Part shown: positions 1-8,981 of the stretch, one piece after another
Numbering within the stretch: position 1 is the first letter of the stretch
Layout of the letters: each line of letters begins with the position of its first letter
Origin: Rhizobium sp. Q54
GTDB taxonomy: Bacteria; Pseudomonadota; Alphaproteobacteria; Micropepsales; Micropepsaceae
Direction of reading: 5' to 3'
DNA: 64,000 nt
Assembly (NCBI GenBank): GCA_945860165.1
Contig: CAMAPL010000003.1
Coordinates: 122,495 to 186,494, forward strand
Program-made: the position numbers and the translations under genes
Notes under the pieces: generated by a model
What the model saw: only the letters and a program-made list of their open reading frames with translations
What the model was told of the DNA's origin: nothing
The model's database searches: none

Positions 1-383
1 GGACTGCGAAACGCCAGATCGAAGCCGGTGTCTGTTTCGGTGACATGCAGATCAGCCGGCGCCTTCAGCACCAGTGCGAGGCGGCGGCGGAGTGCCTGCA
101 CCAGCCCGAACAGGCCGGGCGTCAGGACCAGGCATTCGCGCATGTCCACGATGGTATTGCTTTGGGCGGCATGGAAACCGATCTCGCTGCCGGAAATCTT
201 GAACACGGCGCGGCGGCGGGACCGCGGCGGCACGCTGACCGTGTCCAGAACCTCGCACCTGACACCGGCCTTCATCAGCGCCGCCTGCACCATCGCGCGC
301 TTGCCGGCGCGATAGTCGTCAGGCGTCAGGTCCTGCAGCGAGCAGCCGCCGCAGACGCCGAAATGGCGGCAGATTTGGTTCAG
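1..383 (-). CDS. TrmA/RlmC/RlmD-type SAM-dependent RNA uracil-C5 methyltransferase (partial)
   Basis: The gene runs off the left edge, so only the first ~127 residues are visible. They open with the [4Fe-4S] motif of this family, [13 protein letters not shown], with cysteines at residues 5, 11 and 14 of the model. The family methylates C5 of uridine in rRNA or tRNA. The reading frame has a TGA at 392-390, and no ATG, GTG or TTG lies between it and the first cysteine. The best start is a CTG at 383 that overlaps the dxs stop in a CTGA arrangement, preceded by a weak GGTGAG. No N-terminal TRAM domain fits here, so the architecture is RlmC-like rather than RlmD-like. The family is clear from the motif; the exact target and the start codon are inferred. 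Confidence 0.75.
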   Translation of the reverse strand, partial: MNQICRHFGVCGGCSLQDLTPDDYRAGKRAMVQAALMKAGVRCEVLDTVSVPPRSRRRAVFKISGSEIGFHAAQSNTIVDMRECLVLTPGLFGLVQALRRRLALVLKAPADLHVTETDTGFDLAFRS

Positions 384-2317
384 GCCAGCTCACCGGCAGC
401 AACGCGGATAGCTTCCTCGCCGCGTCCCAGCGCACGCAGCGCCATCGAGACGATGCCATCAGCATCCAGACCGGCCTTGGCATACATCTTCTCGGGCGTG
501 TCATGGTCCTGGAACACGTCCGGCAAGGTCATGGGACGCACCTTGATGCCTTTGTCGAGCAGGCCGTCATGGGCCATGAAATGCATCACATGGGCGCCAA
601 ACCCGCCCGCGGCACCTTCCTCAATGGTGATAAGAACTTCGTGCTCCTTGACCAGACGCCGGATCAGGTCGGTGTCCAGCGGCTTGGCGAAGCGCGCATC
701 GGCGATGGTGGGCGACAGGCCGCAACCGGCCATGCGTTCCGCCGCCAGCAGCACCTGGGTCATGCGGGTGCCGAAATTCAAAATGGCGATCCCGGAACCC
801 TCTTTGACAATACGCCCCTTGCCGATTTCCAGCGGAATGCCTTCGGCGGGACGCGCGACGCCCGTGCCTTCGCCGCGCGGGTAACGCAGGGCGCTGGGCC
901 GGTCGTCGATCTGGGCGGCGGTGGCCACCATATGGGTCAATTCCGCCTCGTCCGACGGCGCCATGATGACGAAGTTTGGCAGTGCGGCAAGATAGGCGAT
1001 GTCGAACGAGCCGGCATGGGTGCAGCCGTCGGCGCCCACCAGGCCGGCGCGGTCCATCGCGAAGCGTACCGGCAGCGACTGGATCGCCACGTCATGTACA
1101 ACCTGGTCATAGGCGCGCTGCAGGAAGGTGGAATAGATAGCGCAGAAAGGCTTCATGCCCTCGGTCGCCATGCCCGCCGCGAAGGTCACTCCATGCTGCT
1201 CGGCGATACCGACGTCGAAGGTGCGGTTCGGGAAAGCCTTTTCGAACAGATCGATGCCGGTGCCCGAGGGCATGGCGGCGGTGATGGCGACGATGCGGTC
1301 GTCCTTTTTCGCTTCCGCGATCAGGGCTTCGCCGAACACTTTCTGGTACTGCGGCGACTTGGGCGTCGACTTGGACTGCTCGCCGGTCAGAACCATGAAC
1401 TTGGTGACAGCGTGATACTTGTCGGCGGCGGCCTCGGCGGGGGCATAGCCATACCCCTTCTTGGTCACCACATGCACCAGCACCGGACCGCGCATCGTGT
1501 CGCGCACATTTTCCAGCACCGGAACCAGATGATCGAGATTGTGGCCGTCGATCGGTCCGACATAGAAGAAGCCCATCTCCTCAAACAGCGTGCCGCCCAT
1601 GGCCATGCCGCGGGCATACTCCTCGGTGCGCTGCGCGACCTTGAACAGGCCGCGCGGCAGCAGCTTGCGCGCCAGGTGCTTGGCGACATTGCGCAGGCCG
1701 GTATAGGGGCGCGACGACACCAAACGGGCGAGATAGGCGCTCATCGCGCCGACGGGCGGGGCGATGGACATGTCATTGTCGTTGAGGATGACGATCAGCC
1801 GGTTCTTGTGGGCGCCGGCATTGTTCATGGCTTCATAGGCCATGCCCGCGCTCATCGAGCCGTCACCGATCACGGCGATCACATTGTTGTCGCCGCCCTT
1901 GAGGTCGCGCGCCACCGCCATGCCCAGGCCGGCGGAAATCGAGGTCGAGGAATGGGCCGCGCCGAACGGATCATATTCGCTCTCGCTGCGCTTGGTGAAA
2001 CCGGACAGCCCGCCGCCCTGCCGCAGGGTGCGCATGCGGCTGCGGCGGCCAGTGAGGATCTTGTGCGGATAGGCCTGGTGGCCGACGTCCCAGATGATGC
2101 GGTCGTCCGGCGTCTTGAACACATAGTGCAGCGCCGTGGTGAGCTCGACCACGCCGAGCCCCGCGCCGAAATGGCCGCCAGTGACCGAGACGATGTCGAT
2201 CAGATCGGTGCGTAGCTCGTCGGCGAACTGGCGCAGCTGCCACTTCTTCAGCTTGCGCAGATCTTCCGGCAGGTCCACCTGGTCCAGCAGCGGCGTCTTG
2301 GTGTTCGGGATATTCAT
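380..2317 (-). CDS. dxs: 1-deoxy-D-xylulose-5-phosphate synthase
   Basis: This thiamine-diphosphate enzyme condenses pyruvate with glyceraldehyde 3-phosphate, the first step of the MEP isoprenoid pathway in the cytoplasm. The 645-residue length is normal. Seen in the sequence are the early catalytic His region ([11 protein letters not shown]), the TPP-binding stretch that runs from GDGSMSAG to NDNDMSI near residues 150-185, the transketolase-like GIAEQH block and a normal C-terminus ending in LGRGEE. It starts 37 bases after xseB ends and overlaps the next methyltransferase by 4 bases, so xseB, dxs and the methyltransferase look like one transcript. The xseB-dxs order is common in alphaproteobacteria; the tlyA gene often found after dxs is not present here. 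Confidence 0.97.
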   Translation of the reverse strand: MNIPNTKTPLLDQVDLPEDLRKLKKWQLRQFADELRTDLIDIVSVTGGHFGAGLGVVELTTALHYVFKTPDDRIIWDVGHQAYPHKILTGRRSRMRTLRQGGGLSGFTKRSESEYDPFGAAHSSTSISAGLGMAVARDLKGGDNNVIAVIGDGSMSAGMAYEAMNNAGAHKNRLIVILNDNDMSIAPPVGAMSAYLARLVSSRPYTGLRNVAKHLARKLLPRGLFKVAQRTEEYARGMAMGGTLFEEMGFFYVGPIDGHNLDHLVPVLENVRDTMRGPVLVHVVTKKGYGYAPAEAAADKYHAVTKFMVLTGEQSKSTPKSPQYQKVFGEALIAEAKKDDRIVAITAAMPSGTGIDLFEKAFPNRTFDVGIAEQHGVTFAAGMATEGMKPFCAIYSTFLQRAYDQVVHDVAIQSLPVRFAMDRAGLVGADGCTHAGSFDIAYLAALPNFVIMAPSDEAELTHMVATAAQIDDRPSALRYPRGEGTGVARPAEGIPLEIGKGRIVKEGSGIAILNFGTRMTQVLLAAERMAGCGLSPTIADARFAKPLDTDLIRRLVKEHEVLITIEEGAAGGFGAHVMHFMAHDGLLDKGIKVRPMTLPDVFQDHDTPEKMYAKAGLDADGIVSMALRALGRGEEAIRVAAGELA

Positions 2318-2354
2318 CGGCAGTAATTCTCTTTATTGGCGCAGCAAAGCAACG

Positions 2355-2606
2355 TCACGCAGTTTCAATGGGTTCGCCGACTTCAGGACCGGCGGCACCC
2401 ATGACAATCTTTTCAAGCCGGCCCTCAGCGGATTTCAGCTTCTTCTCGCAATGGGCCTTCAACATCTGTCCGCGCTCGTAAAGCGCGATGGAATCCTCAA
2501 GATCCACTTCGCCCTGCTCCAGCCGGGAAACGATGGCTTCCAATTCCTTGAGCGCGCCCTCGAACGGCAGTTCGTCGATAGCGGCGGATTTAGCAGCAGG
2601 GGATAT
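2355..2606 (-). CDS. xseB: Exodeoxyribonuclease VII small subunit, apparent ATA start
   Basis: This is the small helical subunit that, with XseA, degrades single-stranded DNA. The family signature LPFEGALKELE followed by IVSRLEQGEVDLEDSIALYERG is intact. The only standard start in frame is a TTG at 2543, which would delete half of that signature. Reading upstream, an ATA at 2606 gives an 83-residue protein beginning MSPAAKSAAIDELPFE. This has the usual length and N-terminal style of XseB, and a GGAG lies 7 bases ahead of it. I therefore model ATA as the start; a sequencing error near the 5' end is the alternative. The gene precedes dxs in the same direction. Confidence 0.85.
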   Translation of the reverse strand: MSPAAKSAAIDELPFEGALKELEAIVSRLEQGEVDLEDSIALYERGQMLKAHCEKKLKSAEGRLEKIVMGAAGPEVGEPIETA

Positions 2607-2786
2607 GGCTCGTCTCCAGCAGGCGTCACGGTTTTGTGAAATGCCGCAAAACCCGCCCGCGCCATAATCGCAATTATGGTGCTCCCGAGCCAGTTTCGTG
2701 CCCCCGCACGTTGGGAATTATAGTTTAATGACCTGCTGGGACAAGCAGTTTCGTTGCAATTGCGAAACGCAGATGTGGTCGCTTTG

Positions 2787-4568
2787 TCACGGTTCGGGCA
2801 GTTGAGCCGCTTTGAGGATTACCCCGCCGCCCGGGCCGCCCGCCGGCAGTTCCGATATCCCGCCCAGCAGGGCCTGCAGGGCGGGCAGATTCAGCAGTGA
2901 TTCGATCCTGCCCAAAAGGCCGAAACTGGCATCCATGCCACCCATCAGGCGCGACAGGCTGCCCCACAGGCCGGTGCGGCGGGGATAAATCTTGAACGCC
3001 ATCTCGCCGACGGGAACTTTGGCCAAGGCTGCCGCCTCGCCTGCCGCAGTCCAGAAGCCGCCCAGCCGGTCCACCAGCCCATGGGTCTGGGCGTCCGTCC
3101 CGGACCATACCCGCCCCCTTGCCACCGCGCGCACCTTGTCCAGCGGCAGCTTGCGTCCCGCCGCCACCTTGGCGGTGAAGTCGTCATAGATCACATCGGC
3201 ATGGCGATTGAGGATCACCAACTGCTCGGGCGTGTAGGGCGAAAGCGGCGAACCCATCAGCGTGTTGCTGCCGACCGACACCTGTTCGGAATTGGCGCCG
3301 ATCAGGCCCAGCGTCTTGTTGAAGGAAATCTTTCCGGTCAGGACGCCGATCGAGCCGGTGATGGTGCCGGGCTGGGCAACAATCCTGTTGGCGGTGACGG
3401 AGATGAAATAGCCGCCCGACGCCACCACGCCGCCCATACTCACCACCACCGGTTTGCCGGCTTTCTGCGCAGCCTTTACCTCATGGAGAATCTGGTCGGA
3501 CGCGGTGACCGACCCGCCGGGCGAATCCACCCGCAACACGATGGCTTTGATAGCCTTGTCGCGCGCCGCCTGGCGGATGGCCTGGGAAAGATCGTCGCTG
3601 GCGATGCCGGCGTTGGCGCCCAGCAGCGAATCCTTGGCGGTGCCATCGCGGATTTCACCCGCCGCTTCCACGATGGCGATATTGGCATCGCCTAATGGCT
3701 TGGCCGCATCGCGCGCATAGCTCATGAACTTCACCGTCTTGGCCCCGGCGCCGGCGCGGGCGTTGGCGGCGGCGGCGGCTTCATCGTCATAGCCGATGCG
3801 GTCGATCAGGCGCGCCTTGAGCGCGTCCTCGCTGAATTGCGGGCTGGCCTCGAGGGCCGCCACAATTTGCGGCTTCGCCAATTTGCGGGCAGCCGCCATC
3901 TGCGTCACAGCCGAATCATAAACCGACTGCATCAGCCGCGTGAGCTGCTCGCGGTCCGCAGCTGACATTTGCTTTTCCATGAACATGTCGGCGGCGCTTT
4001 TATATTCGGCGCGCTTGACGATCTGCGGCTCGGCCTCGATCTTGTCGAACACGCCGCGCAGGTAAAGCCCGCCACCGCCCGTACCGGATGGCGTGAAGGG
4101 GCTTTTGGGCTGCATCCAGATTTCATTGGCGGCGCTGGCGGCGACATAGTCGCCCAGGCCGGCACCGAAGAATGCCGTCGTCTGGGCAATGACGAACTTG
4201 TCCTTGGCCTTGAACCGCTGGATGGCACCGGCGATCTCCTGCCCTTCGGCGATGGAGAGGGCGCCATTGCCCAGCCGCATCACCATGCCCTTGACCCGCT
4301 TGTCGCGGCCGGCCGTTTCCATTCCCAGAACGATTTCCATCACCGTGACCCGGCGCGGCGTGAAGACGGTGCCGGGAGATGCGGCGGAGTCGGCGATCGG
4401 TTCGCGCAGATCCAGCGCCAGCACCATGTTCTTCGGCTGGCCGTCGCCCCAGGCCAGGGAAAAGATCAGCAACGCCACCAGCAGGAGAATGAGCACCAGC
4501 ACTGCTCGCGCGATGCCATTGACCACCGACATCACGATGGAGCGGCCCCAGCCGAGAAAACGGATCAT
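2787..4568 (-). CDS. sppA: Signal peptide peptidase SppA, 67 kDa type
   Basis: SppA is a membrane-anchored serine protease that cleaves leftover signal peptides on the periplasmic side. The 593 residues form the duplicated long version of the family. A membrane segment at about residues 15-40 anchors the protein. The general-base lysine is in AEYKSAADMF (K190), and the nucleophile serine is in VVASGGYFIS (S384), preceded by the oxyanion block RVDSPGGSVTASDQI. It stands alone on the minus strand, about 180 bases upstream of xseB. Membership and the catalytic dyad are read directly; the substrate role is family knowledge. Confidence 0.95.
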   Translation of the reverse strand: MIRFLGWGRSIVMSVVNGIARAVLVLILLLVALLIFSLAWGDGQPKNMVLALDLREPIADSAASPGTVFTPRRVTVMEIVLGMETAGRDKRVKGMVMRLGNGALSIAEGQEIAGAIQRFKAKDKFVIAQTTAFFGAGLGDYVAASAANEIWMQPKSPFTPSGTGGGGLYLRGVFDKIEAEPQIVKRAEYKSAADMFMEKQMSAADREQLTRLMQSVYDSAVTQMAAARKLAKPQIVAALEASPQFSEDALKARLIDRIGYDDEAAAAANARAGAGAKTVKFMSYARDAAKPLGDANIAIVEAAGEIRDGTAKDSLLGANAGIASDDLSQAIRQAARDKAIKAIVLRVDSPGGSVTASDQILHEVKAAQKAGKPVVVSMGGVVASGGYFISVTANRIVAQPGTITGSIGVLTGKISFNKTLGLIGANSEQVSVGSNTLMGSPLSPYTPEQLVILNRHADVIYDDFTAKVAAGRKLPLDKVRAVARGRVWSGTDAQTHGLVDRLGGFWTAAGEAAALAKVPVGEMAFKIYPRRTGLWGSLSRLMGGMDASFGLLGRIESLLNLPALQALLGGISELPAGGPGGGVILKAAQLPEP

Positions 4569-4608
4569 GAAAATTCCTTAACGGAAGAAAACGGAGCGCA
4601 ATGTAACG

Positions 4609-4640
4609 AAAAAGCCCGGCACCCAACAGGGTACCGGGCT
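4609..4640 (-). terminator. Rho-independent terminator after the csbD-like gene
   Basis: On the minus strand an AGCCCGGTACCC arm pairs with GGGTGCCGGGCT and is followed by a run of T. It sits 22 bases past the csbD-like stop and ahead of sppA, so it should stop the short stress transcript. Confidence 0.8.
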
Positions 4641-4661
4641 CGCCCGCCATTCTGGGATGAA

Positions 4662-4841
4662 TTACTTCAGCGCGTCACGTACCGCATCCTTGGCGCCGCC
4701 GATGGCGTTCTGGGCCTTGCCGGTTGCCTTGTCGGTAGCGCCTTCCGCCTTCAGCTTGGCGTCGCCGGTGATCTTGCCGACCGCTTCCTTGACCGCGCCC
4801 TTGGCCTGGGTGGCGGAACCTTCGTTTCTGTCTTTATCCAT
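4662..4841 (-). CDS. CsbD family stress-response protein
   Basis: This 59-residue, hydrophilic, alanine- and lysine-rich protein begins MDKDRNEG and carries the CsbD pattern of repeated KGAVKEAVGKITGD and KATGKAQN segments. CsbD proteins are small, abundant, stress-induced proteins of unknown biochemical role. The open frame extends further upstream to 5045, but that part overlaps msrB on the other strand and has no family match, so the ATG at 4841 is chosen. A hairpin terminator follows directly, suggesting a monocistronic transcript. Confidence 0.88.
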   Translation of the reverse strand: MDKDRNEGSATQAKGAVKEAVGKITGDAKLKAEGATDKATGKAQNAIGGAKDAVRDALK

Positions 4842-4965
4842 AAAAATGCTCCTGAACTGGGATTTTCGCGTACGGGGAAACGTCGGTGATATAACGGGCG
4901 TCATCGGCGCGGGTTCCCTGAACCGGCGAGCGCCCAATGCCGTATAGGTACAAATGGAGACCGCC

Positions 4966-5421
4966 ATGCAGAGACGCATTTTCCTGGCCGGCCTGCTGGG
5001 CAGCGCCACCTTCGCCGCGCCGGCCGTGGGGTTTGAAGTCGCCAAAAGCGATGCGGAGTGGAAGAAGCTGCTGTCGCCCGCCGCCTACAAGGTGTTGCGC
5101 CATGAAGATACCGAGGCGCCCTACACCTCGCCGCTGAACAAGGAACATCGCAAGGGCGTCTTCGCCTGCGCCGGCTGCGCCCTGGACCTCTATGCCTCGG
5201 ACACCAAATTCGAGAGCAGCACCGGCTGGCCCAGCTTCTGGAAGCCTCTGCCGAACGCGGTGGAAACGTCCACCGACAGAAAACTCGGCGTGCCGCGCAC
5301 CGAAGTCCATTGCCGCCGCTGCGGCGGGCATCTCGGCCATGTCTTTGAGGACGGGCCAAGGCCGACCGGACTGCGTTACTGCATGAACGGCGCGGCCATG
5401 ACGTTTAAGCCGAAAGCCTGA
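4966..5421 (+). CDS. msrB: Exported peptide-methionine (R)-S-oxide reductase MsrB
   Basis: MsrB reduces the R-epimer of methionine sulfoxide in damaged proteins. The fold is complete: zinc cysteines C68, C71, C116 and C119 (CAGC and CRRC), the GWPSFW block, GGHLGHVF, and the catalytic cysteine C139 in RYCMNG. A short N-terminus with MQRR and a hydrophobic stretch looks like a signal peptide, so it probably acts in the periplasm. An ATG at 4954 is also in frame, but the GGAG within that segment is correctly spaced for the ATG at 4966. MsrA, also with a signal peptide, lies 1.5 kb away on the other strand, and two IalB-like genes stand between them. Confidence 0.95.
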   Translation: MQRRIFLAGLLGSATFAAPAVGFEVAKSDAEWKKLLSPAAYKVLRHEDTEAPYTSPLNKEHRKGVFACAGCALDLYASDTKFESSTGWPSFWKPLPNAVETSTDRKLGVPRTEVHCRRCGGHLGHVFEDGPRPTGLRYCMNGAAMTFKPKA

Positions 5422-5498
5422 TGGCCTGCGTTCCAGGCCTCGCGGCGCGTTGCACACGCGCCGCGTCCGCACGCTGCCGCTACGGATCGTTCGGGCGG

Positions 5499-5523
5499 GC
5501 AAAAGGTCCACTGGACCTTTTGC
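5499..5523. repeat. Perfect 12-bp-arm palindrome downstream of msrB
   Basis: GCAAAAGGTCCA and its exact reverse complement flank a single central C. A second, GC-only hairpin (GCGGCGCG with CGCGCCGC) lies just upstream near 5450-5473. There is no T-run, so it is not a classical terminator. It resembles a dispersed intergenic palindrome, but I see only one copy in this window. Confidence 0.6.
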
Positions 5524-5541
5524 AATCCCGCCCTCACCCAT

Positions 5542-5575
5542 AAAAGAAGGCCGGCGTTTCCGCCGGCCTTCTTTC
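5542..5575. terminator. Bidirectional terminator between msrB and the IalB pair
   Basis: AAAGAAGGCCGGC and GCCGGCCTTCTTT form a long GC-rich stem with A and T tracts on both sides. It sits between two converging genes, so it can end transcription from either direction. Confidence 0.85.
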
Positions 5576-5592
5576 GTTCTGTCTGTGCTGTT

Positions 5593-6207
5593 CTACGGCG
5601 TCGCGGCGGGCGCGGCCGGGGCAGTCGGAGCACCAGCCACCGGCACGCTCTTGGCCTTGGCCCGGGCCTGTTCGACCATCGAGTCATGCGCCGCGGAAAA
5701 ACCCTTGAGCGAGAATTTCAGCTCGTAGGCCTTGCCGCTGTCGGCGAAGATGCGGACCTTGGCGTCCGCCCCGGACTTGGCGATGGAGCTGATGGCCGAA
5801 TTGTCGATCGGCATCTGCACAAAGCAGCCATTGCGGTCGCACATGCGGTACTTCATCTGCCCCGACTTGAAGGCGCTGGTCTCCAGGATCAGGCCACGCG
5901 GGATCGAAACTTCCAGCGGCACGGTAATCTGGATGCCGTGCCTGTCCAGGCTGGGAACATAGGCGATGGAGAAGGACAGCACGCGCTGCTGCGTCCGCTG
6001 ATCGTTCAGCTCCTGGTAAATGTCACAGGGGCTCGGGCTGGCAATCGGGAAGCAGCGCACCACCCAGTCACCGACCGCCTTCACCTCAGGACGACCCTGC
6101 GCAGCAGGGGCGGCGGCGGCAGGCGCGGCAGCGTCCTGGGCTAGGGCGGAGCCGGTAGCCATAAGGATGGCAAGGCCAGCACCCATCAAGGAATGCGAAA
6201 ACGTCAT
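5593..6207 (-). CDS. Invasion-associated locus B (IalB) family protein
   Basis: The model is 204 residues. The start at 6207 gives MTFSHSLMG followed by a clear signal peptide ending near ALAQDA. The upstream gene's stop overlaps it as ATGA, which supports both this start and translational coupling. The mature part has the IalB features: a GDWVVRC opening, a cysteine near residue 76 (SPCDIYQ), RGLILE, and a YRMCDRNGC motif, with a proline/alanine-rich tail. IalB proteins are periplasmic or surface proteins, originally linked to erythrocyte invasion in Bartonella but widespread in free-living alphaproteobacteria with unknown activity. It forms a tandem pair with the next gene. Confidence 0.85.
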   Translation of the reverse strand: MTFSHSLMGAGLAILMATGSALAQDAAAPAAAAPAAQGRPEVKAVGDWVVRCFPIASPSPCDIYQELNDQRTQQRVLSFSIAYVPSLDRHGIQITVPLEVSIPRGLILETSAFKSGQMKYRMCDRNGCFVQMPIDNSAISSIAKSGADAKVRIFADSGKAYELKFSLKGFSAAHDSMVEQARAKAKSVPVAGAPTAPAAPAATP

Positions 6208-6770
6208 GACCAGAGTCTCCAGAACCAGGATTTGCGTTTTGCGTCGCCGCTGCGCCAAGCCCTTGCGCCGGCGTCATAGCCCTTGAAGGTCACGTTCACC
6301 GCGATGGGCTTTCCTTCCAGGGTGGCGAACATCAGACGGGCTTCGGTGGCGCCCTTGAGCGCCGCAGCGAACTTGTCGTCGAACGGCGCGGTGGCGAGGC
6401 AGCCGACCGCGTTGCAGGTGCGGTAGGGATAAACCTTCACCGGATCCTTGCCGATGGTCATCCCCATGCCCGCTTCCAGCGCCACACCCAGCGGCATGTG
6501 AAAGCCGATCACGTGCTTGCCTTGCGGATCGGCAGTGATGGTGATGCGCGCAACCGGCTGGGGCTGGCTCTTGTCCATGATCTCGCTGGAGAGCTCGCAC
6601 GAACCCTCTTTCACGGTGGCGGCGGGACAGGTGACACGCCACTCGTCATAAGATGCCAGAAGGGCAGCGTTGGTTTTGTAGGTCGCCACGCCGCGCACCA
6701 TCCAGCCCAGAAGCAGGCCGACCAGCAGCGCGACACCGCCCACAACAAGACGTTCAGTCAGGTTTTTCAT
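6204..6770 (-). CDS. IalB-family paralogue with N-terminal membrane anchor
   Basis: This 188-residue protein has one N-terminal transmembrane helix (GGVALLVGLLLGWMV) instead of a cleaved signal. The domain that follows is related to the gene downstream: DEWRVTCP, a cysteine in GSCELSSE, and YRTCNAVGC matching the partner's YRMCDRNGC. Its stop overlaps the partner's ATG by 4 bases, so the two are made together. A membrane-anchored and an exported copy could form a complex; this is inference. The IalB assignment rests on the shared cysteine pattern and is weaker than for the partner. Confidence 0.78.
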   Translation of the reverse strand: MKNLTERLVVGGVALLVGLLLGWMVRGVATYKTNAALLASYDEWRVTCPAATVKEGSCELSSEIMDKSQPQPVARITITADPQGKHVIGFHMPLGVALEAGMGMTIGKDPVKVYPYRTCNAVGCLATAPFDDKFAAALKGATEARLMFATLEGKPIAVNVTFKGYDAGARAWRSGDAKRKSWFWRLWS

Positions 6771-6965
6771 CGGTTCGGATTCGCTTTTATTTCTTCGGAT
6801 GTGCCCGCAAAACCCGCCGTCTCGGCGGTCCCGGACCCTAGCCGGGCGGACGAACTACCAGATCGGGCGGACAAAGGAAACGCCCCAGGCCGCCCCCCCC
6901 CGGCCAGGGCACCGGGTTTAGCGCGGCTTGGTGAACGGCAGACCGGATGACGGGGTTTTAATGTT

Positions 6966-7667
6966 CTAGCTGCGGGCCAGAAGAACCGGGGTTTCGCGCC
7001 AGAACTGGGGCCAGACCCGCTTCAGGGCTTCGATCTTCGGCAGGTCATTGGCCCGGATGTATGACGCGTTGGGATTCTTGACCAGATAGTCCTGGTGCTC
7101 GGACTCCGCCCAATAAAATCCTTTCAACGGACCGGTCCTGGTGACGATGGGCGCGGCAAAGATCTTTGCTGCCTCGAGCTGGGCGATATAGGCCTTTGCT
7201 GTCTTCAGCTGCGCCGGGCTGGCGGCGAAGATTTCCGAGCGATAGCTGGCGCCCCGGTCTGGACCCTGGCGGTTGAACTGGGTGGGATCGTGCGCCACCG
7301 AGAAATATATCTGCAGCAGCTGGCCGAAACTGACCTGATTGGGATCGAAGGTGATCTCCACCGCCTCGGCATGATTGGACCGCTGATTGCCGACCGCATC
7401 GTAATTCGCTGTTTCCCTGGTCCCGCCCGAATAGCCCGCCACAACGCGCGTCACGCCTTTGACATGCTCGAACAAGCCCTGCTGGCCCCAGAAGCAGCCC
7501 CCGGCCAGAACAGCCGTTTCTGTCGCGTCGCGGCTGAACGGATCGGAGATCGGCGCGGGGATCGGCTTGTTCAGATCGCCGGCCACAACACGCGACGACA
7601 ACAACGCCGGAACGGCGATGATCGTGGCGACGGTGGCGGCAGCCAGGAAAAGGGCTTTGAGTTGCAT
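6966..7667 (-). CDS. msrA: Exported peptide-methionine (S)-S-oxide reductase MsrA
   Basis: MsrA reduces the S-epimer of methionine sulfoxide. The catalytic motif GGCFWG (C58), the YSGG and NYDAVGNQRSNHAEAVE blocks, and HQDYL near the C-terminus are all present. An N-terminal signal peptide (ALFLAAATVATIIAVPALL) indicates export. An in-frame ATG exists at 7682, but a GGAG 8 bases before the ATG at 7667 makes that the better start. Together with the exported MsrB nearby, it gives the periplasm repair capacity for both sulfoxide epimers. The gene stands alone, with a C-run at 6893-6901 downstream. Confidence 0.95.
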   Translation of the reverse strand: MQLKALFLAAATVATIIAVPALLSSRVVAGDLNKPIPAPISDPFSRDATETAVLAGGCFWGQQGLFEHVKGVTRVVAGYSGGTRETANYDAVGNQRSNHAEAVEITFDPNQVSFGQLLQIYFSVAHDPTQFNRQGPDRGASYRSEIFAASPAQLKTAKAYIAQLEAAKIFAAPIVTRTGPLKGFYWAESEHQDYLVKNPNASYIRANDLPKIEALKRVWPQFWRETPVLLARS

Positions 7668-7733
7668 GCAATGGCTCCTCATAATACTACCCAGAATACT
7701 ACGCAGACATAGTTCGTTTGGATCAGACGGCGG

Positions 7734-8981
7734 TTACATGCCGCCAAATCCCACAGCGGCCGCAGCGACGGCATCATAAACCAGATCGAGTTCCGCCGCC
7801 GTCACGCAATAAGGCGGCATGACATAAATGGTGTTGCCCAGCGGGCGCAGCAAGACGCCCCGGGCATGGAAAAACGCCGTGAGTTCCGGCCCCAGCCCGG
7901 CGAGATAGCCGGGATCAGGCACTTTCAGGTCCAGCGCCGCGATAGTGCCCAGGCGGCGGACATTTTCGAACCGGGTATCGCCGCGAAACTGCGCCAGGCG
8001 CTCCTCCTGCATCGCTCCCAGCGCCGCCACACGCTCGCGCACAGGTTCCTCGCACCAGATTTGCAGATTGGCGACGGCCGCGGCGCAGGCGATGGGATTG
8101 GCGGTGAAGGAGCTAGAATGAAAAAAGGTGCGGCTGCGGTCCGGCGAATAATGCGCCTGGAAAATCTCAGGGGTGCACAAGGTGGCGGCCAGCGGCAGGC
8201 TGCCGCCGGTCAGCCCCTTGGCCAGGCACAGTATGTCGGGCGTGATGCCCGCCTGTTCGCAGGCAAACAGCGTCCCGGTGCGGCCGAAACCGGTCATCAC
8301 TTCATCGGCGATGAACAAGGTGCCGTGGCGTTCGCACAAGGCTTTCATCTTGCACAGCAGTTCGGCGCTGTAGAGCCGCATGCCGCCCGCGCCCAGAACA
8401 AGCGGCTCGACGATCAGAGCGGCGGCTCCCTTTGCCAACTCCTCCAGCGCCGCAAGCGTGTCGCAACCACGCCCTTCCGGAAACGGCAGGCGCGCGACAT
8501 CGAACAGCAGCGGTTCGTAAGCGGCGTTGAACACGCCGCGCGCACCCGCCGACATCGTGCCCACCGTATCGCCATGATAGGCGTGTTCCAGCGCGATGAT
8601 GCGGCTGCGCGGCTTATCCTGATTGCGCCAGAAGCCTAGCGCCATCTTCAGCGCCACTTCCACCGAGGTCGAGCCGCTGTCGGAATAAAACACATGCGCC
8701 AGCCTGGCCGGCGCGATTGCGATCAGTCCGCGCGCCAAGTCTTCGGCTGGCTGGTGGGTAAAGCCGGCGAAGATGACCTGGTCGAGTTTGTCGGCCTGCG
8801 CCTTGATCGCTTCGACGATCTTGGGGTGGCGATGGCCATGGGTGATCACCCACCAGGAGGAAATCGCATCCAGCAGTCGGCCATGCTCGGTCTCAAGCCA
8901 GGCGCCGTCGCTGCGATCCACGCGCGGCATGGCCCCGGCCAGCGCGTGCTGGGTGAAGGGATGCCAGACCGGGGACGTCAC
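7734..8981 (-). CDS. bioA: Adenosylmethionine--8-amino-7-oxononanoate aminotransferase
   Basis: BioA transfers the amino group of S-adenosylmethionine to KAPA to make DAPA in biotin synthesis. This is a class III PLP aminotransferase of normal length (415 residues). The PLP lysine is K255 in [10 protein letters not shown], with D226 in [12 protein letters not shown]. The N-terminal WHPFTQH and [10 protein letters not shown] blocks mark BioA rather than other class III enzymes. Its ATG overlaps the bioD stop by 4 bases, making it the last gene of bioF-bioD-bioA. Confidence 0.96.
   Translation of the reverse strand: MTSPVWHPFTQHALAGAMPRVDRSDGAWLETEHGRLLDAISSWWVITHGHRHPKIVEAIKAQADKLDQVIFAGFTHQPAEDLARGLIAIAPARLAHVFYSDSGSTSVEVALKMALGFWRNQDKPRSRIIALEHAYHGDTVGTMSAGARGVFNAAYEPLLFDVARLPFPEGRGCDTLAALEELAKGAAALIVEPLVLGAGGMRLYSAELLCKMKALCERHGTLFIADEVMTGFGRTGTLFACEQAGITPDILCLAKGLTGGSLPLAATLCTPEIFQAHYSPDRSRTFFHSSSFTANPIACAAAVANLQIWCEEPVRERVAALGAMQEERLAQFRGDTRFENVRRLGTIAALDLKVPDPGYLAGLGPELTAFFHARGVLLRPLGNTIYVMPPYCVTAAELDLVYDAVAAAAVGFGGM

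Noticed and set aside
503..2215. Long plus-strand frame of 570 codons opposite dxs
   Set aside because: Shadow of the GC-rich dxs gene; composition is His/Gly/Arg-rich with no family pattern.
6893..6901. Run of nine C bases downstream of msrA
   Set aside because: Intergenic homopolymer in GC-rich DNA; no structure or gene around it.
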